From Linanthus parryae (lineage: Eukaryota; Streptophyta; Magnoliopsida; Ericales; Polemoniaceae), in assembly GCA_023055425.1 (NCBI GenBank), contig JALGPY010000010.1:22894363-22958362 (forward strand): 64,000 nucleotides of DNA, in the 5' to 3' direction. The notes under the pieces were generated by a model that worked only from the letters and a program-made list of their open reading frames with translations, was not told where the DNA came from and did not search any database. Made by a program: the position numbers and the translations under genes. This document shows, piece after piece, positions 45,623-57,787 of the stretch; position 1 is the first letter of the stretch, and the number at the start of each line of letters is the position of its first letter.

Positions 45623-48061
45623 TTGCCCTGGAGTCCCATAGGTGGTGCAGAGGAAGAGAGACTACCCAAAGTACCTGGAAGTAAGTAATTAAGGAATTAT
45701 GAATTCCGATTTGGGTATTTTTGTTATAGAAATCAATGTGTCTATCTCATCATCATAAGTATATGATACTAGATGAGGATCTCACATTTATGGAAGTGTG
45801 GGGATCTCAAGAGACGAAGACAAATGGATAAGGAAGAAATAATCCTACACGTGGGGCTATGAAGCAAAGGGTTGCTGAATAAGCCGTAGGGAATTATTTC
45901 TACCTTTAAGAAATTGTTCATGAATTAGACAAAAAAACGATCATGTCCTAGCTATGAGTAGGACCATTATCATAGTTTCTTGTTTGGACAAGAAAGCTCC
46001 TTATCATAATAAAGGACAAATGTTGTTCCATTTATTATGATATGCATTATTGTAATGCAATTTTGTCTAAGTGGATTCTATATCCATGATCATGATAATT
46101 TCATCTATAACATTAATACCTAGAGGTTTGCATATTATGATATGAACTTCACTTATCTATAGCATTATCGTTTAGGCCTCATAAATAAGAGATACATATC
46201 TAGAACTCCATAAGGATGGATTTCTGGAACTCATTTGATTATTGAATCATATGAGACATGTAAGACTTATTAGGCAAAGATATGATCTTTTGTGAATCAT
46301 ACATATTGATGTATGAAGGCCGCTAAGCACAAATGCTAAAGATGGTTTTCAGTACTTCATCATATTTACTGATAGGATCAGAGAAATATGGATTTGTGTA
46401 TCTTATGAAGAAAGAAATCAGAATCATTTGAATTATTCAAAGTATTCAGGAATGAAGTAGAGAACCAGCTTGGCAAAAGTATTAGGGCTCTACGATTGGA
46501 TCGTAAAAGAGAGTACTTAAGCCAAGAATTTGACAAGAATTTATGGGAGTGTTGGATATGATCCAAAACTCGCTCCACCTAGCACGCCATATGGGTTTGG
46601 CGTGTCTAAAAGGAGAGTTCGGACCTTGTAGGACATGGTTCGGTCCATGATGAGTCAAACAGAACTTCCAGTTTACTTTTGGGGGCTATGTTCTAATTAC
46701 AGCAAATTTCGCTCTTAACCTTGTTCCATCAAAACAGATTACGAATAAACTCCATATGAGATATGGACTAGGAAGTGTCCTAGTATGTCATTCATAAAGA
46801 TTTGGGGCTAGGAATTTTATGTAAAAGAGTTTACAAATAAACTTGGACCCAAGACGGATAAATGTTTTGTGGGATATCCTGAAAAGGATATTATTTCTAC
46901 AAGCCAATCGAGAACAAACTGTTTGTTGCTCGAACCACAATGTTTTATGGTGGATATTGTCTCTAAAAGAAACAGTGGGAGGACAGTAGAACTTGAAAAG
47001 TTCAAGAACCACAACAGAACATTGATCCTTTTGATGGAACATGATCAGGATCACAAGGTGTTGTGGAGCAACCTACTCAGAAAACACAAGAACCTCGTAG
47101 GTAAGGTAGGATATATCGAGGGACTAGAGAAATAAGGATTTCTCATAACCCCTGATATATTGCTCACAACCTATGAGATGGCCACGTGTGGCCATACTCT
47201 GAGAAATGGCTTGGAGCCATGAGATACGATATGAAATCCATGTATACCAACAAAGTATAGACTTCGATGGAACCACCTGAAGGGTAGGACCCATAGGGTG
47301 GAAGTGGGTTATGAGGAAACCAACATGGATGGTAATATGATTACCTGTAAGGGAAAATTGGTAGGAAAGGGATTTCATGTGAGTTCATAGTATAGACTAT
47401 GACGAAATCTTTCCCAGTTGTGATGCTTAAATCCATTCGTATCTTGCTTGTAGCAATCTGTCTATAGATTGAATCAAGCTTCTAGGAGTTGGACTCTTCA
47501 AATTCATGATGCAATCAAAGGAGTTTGGTTCCATCAAAATTGAGGATGATATTTGTGTTTACAAGAAGGTTAGTGGGAGCACAGTTATTTTTCTGGTCTT
47601 GTATGTGGAGACATACTTAATCATTGGGAATGTTGCCCCTACTTGGCAGTCTTACGCAGATTGACTAGGGAGTTGACTTTCTAATGGTAGACTTAAGCAA
47701 AGCAACTTGTGAAGATCTATTGAGGTAGATCAAGATGGTTGTATAGCTTAGGTCATAGTACATAAATTGACAAAGGTGTTGAAAAGAATATTGATTCTTA
47801 CCCATGTCACATGGAATTAGTCTTTGGAAGGCCATTTGTCTTTCCAATTAGATTGGGAATGGATTGTATGAATTAGATTCACGAGATACGCCATGGAATG
47901 TACTAGGCTAGACGTGTCATAAGGCATGACACAAAGATACCAGTCAAATCCGGGTGAGCGTCACTGGATAATTATCAAGATTATCCTTTAGTACTTGAGA
48001 AGCACTAAGGGTGAATTTTTGATAAATAGATGATATGAAGAGTTTGCTGTAAGGGGTTACA
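44342..48061 (+). pseudogene. Copia-B leader end, gag and pol, heavily decayed
   Basis: Starts with the leader sequence shared with Copia-A (CAATTAGGATAATAAGATAA). Gag begins near 44981 (LDWYKIENCS versus LDWYRNLRIV in Copia-A) but much of gag is deleted. Zinc-knuckle, protease, GAG-pre-integrase, integrase (about 46320-46720) and RT (about 47150-47700) can be followed base by base against Copia-A, with many stops and frameshifts. The RT YVDD site is destroyed by a base deletion (near 47605). It stops in RNase H at AAGGGGTTACA (48051-48061), where the Copia-A LTR begins. No product is possible. Confidence 0.85.
45586..45617. repeat. Poly-A tract (32 A) inside Copia-B
   Basis: A pure run of 32 A between gag and the zinc-knuckle remnant, where Copia-A has several hundred bases of gag. 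It may mark a deletion scar or an inserted short element; no flanking duplication is obvious. Confidence 0.7.
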
Positions 48062-48225
48062 TGTTGGAATAGATGCCCTAGAGGCAATCTAGTTTAGTAT
48101 GAATTTGTATATGGCTAGAAAATTCATTTATTATTTATTGGATATTTAATATAATGAAGTCCTTAGATTTACAATCGTGTTGTTTATCTTAAATATCCCT
48201 AGTCAAGTATAATGATTAATGGGAC
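48062..48225 (+). repeat. 5' LTR of Copia-A, first part
   Basis: TGTTGGAATAGATGCCCTAG to ATTAATGGGAC. The last five bases GGGAC (48221-48225) are the target duplicated by the insertion at 48226. Confidence 0.95.
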
Positions 48226-49734
48226 TGTAACAACCCGTATTTTACTCTAGGGTTATTTTAGTAATTTTGTACGGCGTAGTTATTTTTGGAGAAACTGAGA
48301 ATCGTATTGTTTCTTATTAGTGTTAGTCATAATAAGACGTGTGGATATTATGCGTGATTTGACTTCGTAGTGATTAACTATTTATTCGTTTATAATTATT
48401 TTGATAAGCTACATTGGTTTCATACATTATTTATAAACAAATTTCTTTAATTTTGAATAATAAGTTAATTATAAATTTTAAATAATCGTTTAGTAAAGTT
48501 TTGTTAAATAAAACATTTATGAGTTACTTTTACCAGTCGACTTTCATTTTATTACTTAAAACGAATTTTCTAAGTCATATTTATATTTTTTTATCAGTCG
48601 AAATTATTTTTATTAGCTAACCTTTATTTATTCAGTCAAAAGTACTGTTATTTATTTGTTATTGTATTAGTTGTTTATTGCGTGTAGTACTCTCGTCGCA
48701 TTTTTAAAACATTCGCCGCACGTTAATTTGCCGTCGCGCACCACTTTTCACGTGCCGAACCACCGCGTAGTTTGGTGACCCAACCACACCCAATCTTTTT
48801 CTCTCTCCCATCACTTCTCATTTTTTTTTTCTCTGCTCTGTTTCTGCTTCAGCCGCCCATTCGGTACCTCCTCCACCTGCGACAACCACGCTCGGCGTGG
48901 CTCTTCTTCACCAGCTAGCCTACCACCTAGCTCCTCTAACATCACCATCAACTCCCTTTTCTCCTCCCCATCTTCACCTTCTTAAATCCCCCCTCCTTCT
49001 TCATCTTCTTCACCTCCACCTCCATGCTCTGTTTTTGCCGACCCAGCAAACAGAGCATCACAATCAGCCCCCTTCACCTCCAATAACCATCACGGCACAC
49101 CACCATCACCACCATGTCTCTCTTCCTCCTCGCTATCTGCTTCGGTGACAACCCAGAACAGCAGCAGCAGCGCCGGAAGTAGCCCCAACGCCGCCCCTGC
49201 CACCGGACCCGAGAATTCGACCGGCCCTGCACCACCGCGCCTACCTCCTTCTCTCCGCCTCTCATGCCCGCCACTCTCTCTCCCTTTCTCTGGTCTTACC
49301 GGACACAGAAACAGCCCCCACCATCAACCACCGAACCCACCAAACACCACCACCACCGTCGGCATCATCACCATTACCGGCACCACCACCTGCAACTCCC
49401 CTTTCACTTTCTCTCTGCCCCCCCCCCTCTCTCACTCTCTGTGAGCTCGAAGAAGCAAGAACGACCAGTAGCCGAAGCAGCAGTAGCAGCGACCCAACCA
49501 AACGCCGCCGCCGTCACCATTGTTTCCGGCGACGAGGTCGGGCCCAATCAACCGGGCTATACCCAGCCCGTTTCCCCACTCTCTCCGCGTTACCCAGATC
49601 CCGAGGAGCTCAAAGAGCCTCCAATCGAAGCCCGAACGCAACCGGCGCAGCCCCTTCGATCGCCGCCGCGGCCGCCGTGGAAACAAGCTCGACCCGCCTC
49701 ATTTCTTCGCCGATTCAACTCTCTCTTCATATGG

Positions 49735-50915
49735 GTATGCTCTAAATCTTCTCATCGTTCTTTATTGATCGTCGAAATTCGATTTTGAAAGCTTGAATTG
49801 AAGTTGTGTGTTGGAGAAGATGGCGTGGGTGAAAGAAAATTTTGTTTTGGGGGTTATTTGTGTTCAATCCGAAAAGTTGAGGGTATAGTGTGTAAGATGA
49901 TGAAACTCTTAATCTTGTTTTAGGGGTGCTTGATGTATTTTACAGAAACTACATTTTTTTGGTTATATTTACATTTTTGTTTATTTAGTTTAAATGATTA
50001 AATAAAGTTAATTAAATTATTTTCTTAAGAAATTAGTGAAACTAAATACTTTTGTAATATAAAATAAAAAGATAAACTTTCATGAATTAGAAATTTGTTA
50101 CAATTAAATATTTATAATTACTTCATGAAAAATAAGTTAATAAAGTATATTTTTGTATACGTTTAAATATATATACTCAACAAATATTATTTTGCTTAAA
50201 ATATAAATGAAATCTATATTTTGTTTTACTTCATATACTATTGGAATTACAATAAGTTGTAAAGTTTAATACTATTTTATCAATACATAAATTTGTTTAA
50301 TTAAATAGTTTTATATTTTTAAAATTTAATATGTAATTTTCTAAAAAATTTTTGGAGATTCATGCTTGGTAGTCGATATATAATTTGCTTTCGTCATATA
50401 ACTAGGTGGCTATAATTACTTAGAGCTTTCGCTTGCATTCAAATAGGACATGTGCATCGTCATACGTTGTAAACCAAACTTGTTTGTGATTAGGACTATT
50501 TGTGTTTGTTTGTAGAGCCTGACTTCGTAGAACCAGGCGTTGTCTACCTGTAGTGCAACTTGCGTATCTTCGGCTCTCACGGTGAGTATCCATGCTTAGC
50601 CTTGCGTGCTTATCTCCTTTCGTGTCAAAACGTGATTTATGTCTTGTCTCAAAATACATGCTTAGTTTTGTGTGCCAATTCCTTTCATGTGATATACTTG
50701 TTTTATTTGAAAATAATTGACACCTTATTTCGAAATTTCTAAACTTGTCGTACTTGCTTTTAAATCGTCAGTTTACTCCTCGTCTTCAAATCGAAGAACT
50801 CATTGCTCAATTGTCACTGTCAGAATTCATTAACAACGTAAAGTGAAAGATCGCATGTACCGGAACCAGTTGGTTGTTACTTGGAATCCCTTAGTTGGCT
50901 TTAATTTTTCTTTCA
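49735..50915 (+). other. Two intron-like segments inside the LTR
   Basis: A candidate donor ATGG/GTATGC at 49735 and acceptor TTTGTTTGTAG ending at 50515 bound an AT-rich 781-bp segment. A 66-bp exon-like piece ends in CACG/GTGAGTATCC (donor at 50582). A strong acceptor TTTTTCTTTCAG ends at about 50916. The same sites occur in the 3' LTR (offset 4643). This is motif-based inference; no coding frame runs through. Confidence 0.35.
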
Positions 50916-50939
50916 GATGGCATGACTCTTCGCCTAGTA

Positions 50940-51168
50940 TAGTTTATTATTATAGTGGGGGCGGGAAAGGTTTTCCATAACGCCAGGCACGGAGGAAAGG
51001 TTTTCTCTCTTGTTGTCGTCCTACATCGGGAAAGGTTTTCCCAAATTCTGACGTAGTTTATTATTATAGTGGGGGCGGGAAAGGTTTCCATAACGCCAGG
51101 CACGGAGGAAAGGTTTTCTCTCTCGTTGTCGTCCTACGCTGGGAAGGTTTCCCCGGGAAAGGTTTTCC
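50940..51168. repeat. 114-bp tandem duplication in the LTR with GGGAAAGG/TTTTCCC words
   Basis: Units start at 50940 and 51054 (TAGTTTATTATTATAGTGGGGG). Each contains two or three GGGAAAGGTTTTCCC-like words. It recurs in the 3' LTR at 55583-55811. Confidence 0.85.
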
Positions 51169-51859
51169 CAATTCTTGATCTAGATATCCGATCTGATGAT
51201 ATACTTCACCCTGGTCTCCCCTGGTTACTGCGACGTAATAATGCGACTTGTTTCATTTCACGTTTGGAAACGTGTGAATATCTCGATAAACAAATTTGTT
51301 ACTCTTAATAACTATCAGTTTAGAAACAACAACTTTTGGAGAACTCTGATAATCGTGACTTCTACTCGTACTTTATTTCTGAAAATAGTTCAAGTCTTTC
51401 CTCTGATGTTTATACTTATACTCTGTTACTGCGTAAACTATGTCAAATGTAAACCCGGTAACCTTTCTTAGCCACTCTGTTTTACATGCTAAGGTGTTTA
51501 TTCACTCAGTTTTTACTGATACTCGAAAAACTGCGTCCTTGTTTCTTTTAAATTCCCCGCAGGATTATGATTGGTTGCTTGGGGTAACGCGCTGGGATCA
51601 CGAACACGTTCTCTCATGCAAACAGTAGAGTTTACTAATTAATCGGAGAGCTCACTTTTGATGTAAAATATTTTGTTAGACTTGGTGTCCAGTTTGGAAC
51701 CAGTCACGAACGTTGTAAACTTTTATCGTAATGAATCAGTAGTTGGATGTTTCCTTTCACTTGTTTTTGGTTACCACTCCTTGTACGAAAGGGTAAAATC
51801 CCCTGTACGGAGGGCACCAACCGGTTTCCGGCTCCTCTGGAAATCGGGGGTGTTACATT

Positions 51860-51871
51860 TGGTATCAGAGC
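51860..51871 (+). promoter_or_regulatory. Primer-binding site, initiator Met tRNA (non-autonomous element)
   Basis: TGGTATCAGAGC, two bases after the LTR end at 51857. Confidence 0.9.
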
Positions 51872-52847
51872 AGTGACATCCAGTAGGACTGTAGGGAGAA
51901 AACACTTAAAACTAAGATTTTTGAAAGTAACTAAAGCTAATTTTGAACTTGAAGTTGAAATCGGTAGGGGAAGACAAACTGAGAAGTAAAATCTGAACAA
52001 GCCGGGGATTTTGGGTTATGTCCCTTGTTTATCCTCGCATGCCTAACTGATATGTGTTACTTGTCTTTACTCTCATTCCATTTTCGATCCTTAGTGCTTA
52101 TACATGTTTGAATGACCAGTGACTGACTAGGGTATTTCCCGCCCGCCCTCATCCTTGGTTTTGAAATATTGTATCCTACACTTGTATGTTTCCTTCTTAC
52201 ATGACTTTAGGGTGTTTTACCGTCGCTTTGTGATAATGTATGGTTGTGCACTCGCACTTTGGTCTGTATGATCCTTGGTCTGTGAGAATTATATTCTCAA
52301 GTTCCGGAAATTGCAACGATTATCTTATATGATTTGCAATTGTGTGCGTATTTGTACGATGTCTTCTTGCACGGTTAGAACCGTTTTTGTGCGTATCGAT
52401 TCATATCCTACCAGTTTGCATACCCCTACCCTTCAAATTGATAGACTTTAGTATAAGCCGCTTGTCTGATAGGCAATCCTGGTACACCACCGAAAGCAAT
52501 GTGCCAACCAAAATGGAAGGAACCAACATAGTGCAACGACCAGAGGCCAGGCGGATAAATCTTGAGATGAATCAGATAGAGGAGGAAGCAACATGCAACA
52601 TGGAGACGAATACGGTGCCTATCCACAATCACCCTACATTTCACTTCGTATTAGAACCCGTAGAGACTAATAGAAACCCTTCGAGCTTCGAGGACGAAGC
52701 TCACTCCTAAGTGGGGGAAGATGTAACAACCCTATTTACTCCGTGCATGCATTTGCCTGTTAATTGTCTCTTTTTCTAGCTGTGACTTCCAATAAAGGCC
52801 GCTAAGTCCTAGTACCGCGTTCAAGCTTCGAGGACGAAGCTTAGTCC
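51872..52847 (+). other. Internal region of the non-autonomous element
   Basis: About 1 kb without gag or pol. The only open frame worth noting ends at 52710 (about 52495-52710: KMEGTNIVQRPEARRINLEM to NPSSFEDEAHS). Its FEDEAHS-stop just before a purine run resembles the extreme C-terminus of a chromovirus polyprotein, so it is probably a vestige. A 140-bp offset duplication of the end region (from 52686 and from 52826) is described separately. Confidence 0.6.
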
Positions 52848-52871
52848 AAGGAGGGAAGGATGTAACAACCC
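52686..52871. repeat. Duplicated PPT / LTR-start module
   Basis: CTTCGAGGACGAAGCT, a purine run and TGTAACAACCC occur twice, at 52686-52732 and at 52826-52871, 140 bp apart. The second copy is the functional PPT and LTR start; the first is followed by unrelated sequence after TGTAACAACCCTATTTACT. Confidence 0.85.
52848..52860 (+). promoter_or_regulatory. Polypurine tract of the non-autonomous element
   Basis: AAGGAGGGAAGGA immediately before the 3' LTR start at 52861. Confidence 0.85.
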
Positions 52872-55800
52872 GTATTTTACTCTAGGGTTATTTTAGTAAT
52901 TTTGTACGGCGTAGTTATTTTTGGAGAAACTGAGAATCGTATTGTTTCTTATTAGTGTTAGTCATAATAAGACGTGTGGATATTATGCGTGATTTGACTT
53001 CGTAGTGATTCATCTCGTAACTATTTATTCGTTTATAATTATTTTGATAAGCTACATTGGTTTCATACATTATTTATAAACAAATTTCTTTAATTTTGAA
53101 TAATAAGTTAATTATAAATTTTAAATAATCGTTTAGTAAAGTTTTGTTAAATAAAACATTTATGAGTTACTTTTACCAGTCGACTTTCATTTTATTACTT
53201 AAAACGAATTTTCTAAGTCATATTTATATTTTTTTATCAGTCGAAATTATTTTTATTAGCTAACCTTTATTTATTCAGTCAAAAGTACTGTTATTTATTT
53301 GTTATTGTATTAGTTGTTTATTGCGTGTAGTACTCTCGTCGCATTTTTAAAACATTCGCCGCACGTTAATTTGCCGTCGCGCACCACTTTTCACGTGCCG
53401 AACCACCGCGTAGTTTGGTGACCCAACCACACCCAATCTTTTTCTCTCTCCCATCACTTCTCATTTTTTTTTTCTCTGCTCTGTTTCTGCTTCAGCCGCC
53501 CATTCGGTACCTCCTCCACCTGCGACAACCACGCTCGGCGTGGCTCTTCTTCACCAGCTAGCCTACCACCTAGCTCCTCTAACATCACCATCAACTCCCT
53601 TTTCTCCTCCCCATCTTCACCTTCTTAAATCCCCCCTCCTTCTTCATCTTCTTCACCTCCACCTCCATGCTCTGTTTTTGCCGACCCAGCAAACAGAGCA
53701 TCACAATCAGCCCCCTTCACCTCCAATAACCATCACGGCACACCACCATCACCACCATGTCTCTCTTCCTCCTCGCTATCTGCTTCGGTGACAACCCAGA
53801 ACAGCAGCAGCAGCGCCGGAAGTAGCCCCAACGCCGCCCCTGCCACCGGACCCGAGAATTCGACCGGCCCTGCACCACCGCGCCTACCTCCTTCTCTCCG
53901 CCTCTCATGCCCGCCACTCTCTCTCCCTTTCTCTGGTCTTACCGGACACAGAAACAGCCCCCACCATCAACCACCGAACCCACCAAACACCACCACCACC
54001 GTCGGCATCATCACCATTACCGGCACCACCACCTGCAACTCCCCTTTCACTTTCTCTCTGCCCCCCCCCCTCTCTCACTCTCTGTGAGCTCGAAGAAGCA
54101 AGAACGACCAGTAGCCGAAGCAGCAGTAGCAGCGACCCAACCAAACGCCGCCGCCGTCACCATTGTTTCCGGCGACGAGGTCGGGCCCAATCAACCGGGC
54201 TATACCCAGCCCGTTTCCCCACTCTCTCCGCGTTACCCAGATCCCGAGGAGCTCAAAGAGCCTCCAATCGAAGCCCGAACGCAACCGGCGCAGCCCCTTC
54301 GATCGCCGCCGCGGCCGCCGTGGAAACAAGCTCGACCCGCCTCATTTCTTCGCCGATTCAACTCTCTCTTCATATGGGTATGCTCTAAATCTTCTCATCG
54401 TTCTTTATTGATCGTCGAAATTCGATTTTGAAAGCTTGAATTGAAGTTGTGTGTTGGAGAAGATGGCGTGGGTGAAAGAAAATTTTGTTTTGGGGGTTAT
54501 TTGTGTTCAATCCGAAAAGTTGAGGGTATAGTGTGTAAGATGATGAAACTCTTAATCTTGTTTTAGGGGTGCTTGATGTATTTTACAGAAACTACATTTT
54601 TTTGGTTATATTTACATTTTTGTTTATTTAGTTTAAATGATTAAATAAAGTTAATTAAATTATTTTCTTAAGAAATTAGTGAAACTAAATACTTTTGTAA
54701 TATAAAATAAAAAGATAAACTTTCATGAATTAGAAATTTGTTACAATTAAATATTTATAATTACTTCATGAAAAATAAGTTAATAAAGTATATTTTTGTA
54801 TACGTTTAAATATATATACTCAACAAATATTATTTTGCTTAAAATATAAATGAAATCTATATTTTGTTTTACTTCATATACTATTGGAATTACAATAAGT
54901 TGTAAAGTTTAATACTATTTTATCAATACATAAATTTGTTTAATTAAATAGTTTTATATTTTTAAAATTTAATATGTAATTTTCTAAAAAATTTTTGGAG
55001 ATTCATGCTTGGTAGTCGATATATAATTTGCTTTCGTCATATAACTAGGTGGCTATAATTACTTAGAGCTTTCGCTTGCATTCAAATAGGACATGTGCAT
55101 CGTCATACGTTGTAAACCAAACTTGTTTGTGATTAGGACTATTTGTGTTTGTTTGTAGAGCCTGACTTCGTAGAACCAGGCGTTGTCTACCTGTAGTGCA
55201 ACTTGCGTATCTTCGGCTCTCACGGTGAGTATCCATGCTTAGCCTTGCGTGCTTATCTCCTTTCGTGTCAAAACGTGATTTATGTCTTGTCTCAAAATAC
55301 ATGCTTAGTTTTGTGTGCCAATTCCTTTCATGTGATATACTTGTTTTATTTGAAAATAATTGACACCTTATTTCGAAATTTCTAAACTTGTCGTACTTGC
55401 TTTTAAATCGTCAGTTTACTCCTCGTCTTCAAATCGAAGAACTCATTGCTCAATTGTCACTGTCAGAATTCATTAACAACGTAAAGTGAAAGATCGCATG
55501 TACCGGAACCAGTTGGTTGTTACTTGGAATCCCTTAGTTGGCTTTAATTTTTCTTTCAGATGGCATGACTCTTCGCCTAGTATAGTTTATTATTATAGTG
55601 GGGGCGGGAAAGGTTTTCCATAACGCCAGGCACGGAGGAAAGGTTTTCTCTCTTGTTGTCGTCCTACATCGGGAAAGGTTTTCCCAAATTCTGACGTAGT
55701 TTATTATTATAGTGGGGGCGGGAAAGGTTTCCATAACGCCAGGCACGGAGGAAAGGTTTTCTCTCTCGTTGTCGTCCTACGCTGGGAAGGTTTCCCCGGG

Positions 55801-56500
55801 AAAGGTTTTCCCAATTCTTGATCTAGATATCCGATCTGATGATATACTTCACCCTGGTCTCCCCTGGTTACTGCGACGTAATAATGCGACTTGTTTCATT
55901 TCACGTTTGGAAACGTGTGAATATCTCGATAAACAAATTTGTTACTCTTAATAACTATCAGTTTAGAAACAACAACTTTTGGAGAACTCTGATAATCGTG
56001 ACTTCTACTCGTACTTTATTTCTGAAAATAGTTCAAGTCTTTCCTCTGATGTTTATACTTATACTCTGTTACTGCGTAAACTATGTCAAATGTAAACCCG
56101 GTAACCTTTCTTAGCCACTCTGTTTTACATGCTAAGGTGTTTATTCACTCAGTTTTTACTGATACTCGAAAAACTGCGTCCTTGTTTCTTTTAAATTCCC
56201 CGCAGGATTATGATTGGTTGCTTGGGGTAACGCGCTGGGATCACGAACACGTTCTCTCATGCAAACAGTAGAGTTTACTAATTAATCGGAGAGCTCACTT
56301 TTGATGTAAAATATTTTGTTAGACTTGGTGTCCAGTTTGGAACCAGTCACGAACGTTGTAAACTTTTATCGTAATGAATCAGTAGTTGGATGTTTCCTTT
56401 CACTTGTTTTTGGTTACCACTCCTTGTACGAAAGGGTAAAATCCCCTGTACGGAGGGCACCAACCGGTTTCCGGCTCCTCTGGAAATCGGGGGTGTTACA
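52861..56500 (+). repeat. 3' LTR of the non-autonomous element
   Basis: 3640 bp, essentially identical to the 5' copy except for the eight extra bases near 53010. It is followed by the target duplication GGGAC (56501-56505). Confidence 0.95.
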
Positions 56501-56505
56501 GGGAC

Positions 56506-57773
56506 AATCATCTATAGACTAGTATGGGGTTGGATTGATATGGAGATATCACGATCCAACACATAGGTGTGCATTACGGAATGTTGCACTGGATTGACCC
56601 ATCACCGAGAAGGCTACATACATGTTATGTTGAGTCACAAGTGCTTCTCGGGTACAATGGTATTGTCATCCTTAGACTTGAAGTCACTAGATATTCTAGT
56701 TATGGATCATTGTGATCTTGGTAGCGTTAAACGCTACACCGTGACTGGGTAGTTATAAAGGCGTGTACTGGAAAGAATGAGAAGCAAGCTTAGAGATCGT
56801 AGTGGACGTAGAGAGGATTTGCCCCTCCCACATAACGGGAGCAAATATCCTAGGCCACTCGAAGGATAGTGCTTATAGAATGTCTGGCCAGACTCAAATA
56901 AATCAATATAGGATATTGATGTTATTTGCACGAATAAGGCTATTCCATGGATCGAGAAACTAGGGATTGGATATACGAGTGTGACTTGTATGTATCGTGT
57001 CCAATCCGGATATGGAGGCAAAGGGATGAGACAATTACTTGTGCAAGGTTGTCTAGATGACTATTCTATTAGTTGGCTAGAATGGATGTTTTGCTAGAAA
57101 CCGCTCCATATTAGCAAATAGTTGCTACCAACTAGATAGAACCTATGGGGTCACACGCTATATAGAGTTGTACTAGATTTGGAATTAATTAATTGGATTA
57201 ATTAATTAGAAGGATCACTTTGCAAACCCTTGCAAACTTAGTAGGGACTAATTTGCAAGGAAGGGACTAAATTGAATTCTAGTTGGACTAGAATAAGTCC
57301 TTTAGGTAGTTAACAAGGAGTTGTTGGACTATATAAAGGACCCTCCTTCCTTCCTTCCTTCCTCATAACTTATGCTCTAGAAAGATCATAACAAGAGTGG
57401 GAGAGAACAAAGGAGAGAGAGAGCAAGCAACAAGGGCCGACGCCGCCCCTTGCCGCCGCCCCTCACCCCGTCGGCCAAAAAGAGGGCCGAGCCCCTTCCT
57501 TTTGTCTCGTTTTGCGTGATTCCTTCACCCTCCTCTCATTCCGGGCTAGCACCAAGGAGATTGGAGATCTAGGAACAACTCTAGGCGTGGATCAACTATA
57601 GAGAACGTGACACTATTCGCGTTTGAAGTCATCAAGGAGAACCCAAAGGTGTGTTCCTGAATTCTTACCTTTACTATCGTTATGCATCTAGACTTGTGAT
57701 CCTTGGAGGGTTTTGCATGGTTATTTGTTTGATTATGCTTCCGTTTGCGCGATCCATGAATCAAAACCCTACA
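56506..57773 (+). repeat. 5' LTR of Copia-A, second part
   Basis: Continues the LTR after the insertion (AATCATCTATAGACTAG...) to CCCTACA. The total LTR length without the insertion is about 1432 bp. TATA-like TATATAAAG at 57330-57338. Confidence 0.92.
57330..57338 (+). promoter_or_regulatory. TATA box in Copia-A LTR
   Basis: TATATAAAG in GTTGGACTATATAAAGGA, conserved with Copia-B. In this copy the upstream LTR part is separated by 8.3 kb of inserted DNA, which may affect promoter activity. Confidence 0.6.
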
Positions 57774-57774
57774 G

Positions 57775-57787
57775 TGGTATCAGAGCC
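57775..57787 (+). promoter_or_regulatory. Primer-binding site, initiator Met tRNA (Copia-A)
   Basis: TGGTATCAGAGCC one base after the LTR terminal CA. Confidence 0.92.

Larger units (their letters stand above)
13365..48061 (+). mobile_element. Copia-B: old Ty1/copia element, split by the Tat insertion and cut by Copia-A
   Basis: The two visible parts are 13365-15670 (5' LTR and leader) and 44342-48061 (leader end, gag, protease, integrase, RT, start of RNase H). Between them lies the Tat element with its GCATG target duplication (15666-15670 and 44337-44341). Both parts are colinear with Copia-A (LTR, leader and ORFs) but strongly diverged, so the two belong to the same family. The right part stops at 48061 inside RNase H, where Copia-A inserted. 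The remainder, including the 3' LTR, must lie beyond 64000. Confidence 0.85.
48226..51857 (+). repeat. 5' LTR of the non-autonomous element
   Basis: 3632 bp. Compared with the 3' copy the only difference I noticed is the absence of eight bases (CATCTCGT) after GTAGTGATT at about 48374. It has a striking internal layout: C-rich 48720-49734, AT-rich 49735-50515, then mixed. The proline/histidine-rich open frames at 48897-49788 are unlikely to be genes. Confidence 0.95.
48226..56500 (+). mobile_element. Non-autonomous gypsy-like LTR element with giant LTRs
   Basis: Flanked by GGGAC on both sides (48221-48225 and 56501-56505), it lies inside the Copia-A 5' LTR. The LTRs are 3632 bp (48226-51857) and 3640 bp (52861-56500), begin TGTAACAACCCG and end GTGTTACA. 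The internal part is only 1003 bp, with an initiator-Met primer site and a PPT but no gag or pol. The TGTAACA...TGTTACA ends and the TGGTATCAGAGC primer site resemble Tekay/Del chromoviruses; that lineage is a guess. It must be mobilised by proteins from another element. Confidence 0.9.

Noticed and set aside
49264..49788. 174-codon Pro/His-rich ORF in the giant LTR (and its copy at 53907-54431)
   Set aside because: It lies entirely in an LTR, has composition-driven openness in several frames, and resembles no family. Treated as part of a UTR-like segment.
51860..51871. tRNA gene fragment at TGGTATCAGAGC sites (also 7120 and 57775)
   Set aside because: These are retrotransposon primer-binding sites directly after LTR ends; no tRNA cloverleaf surrounds them.
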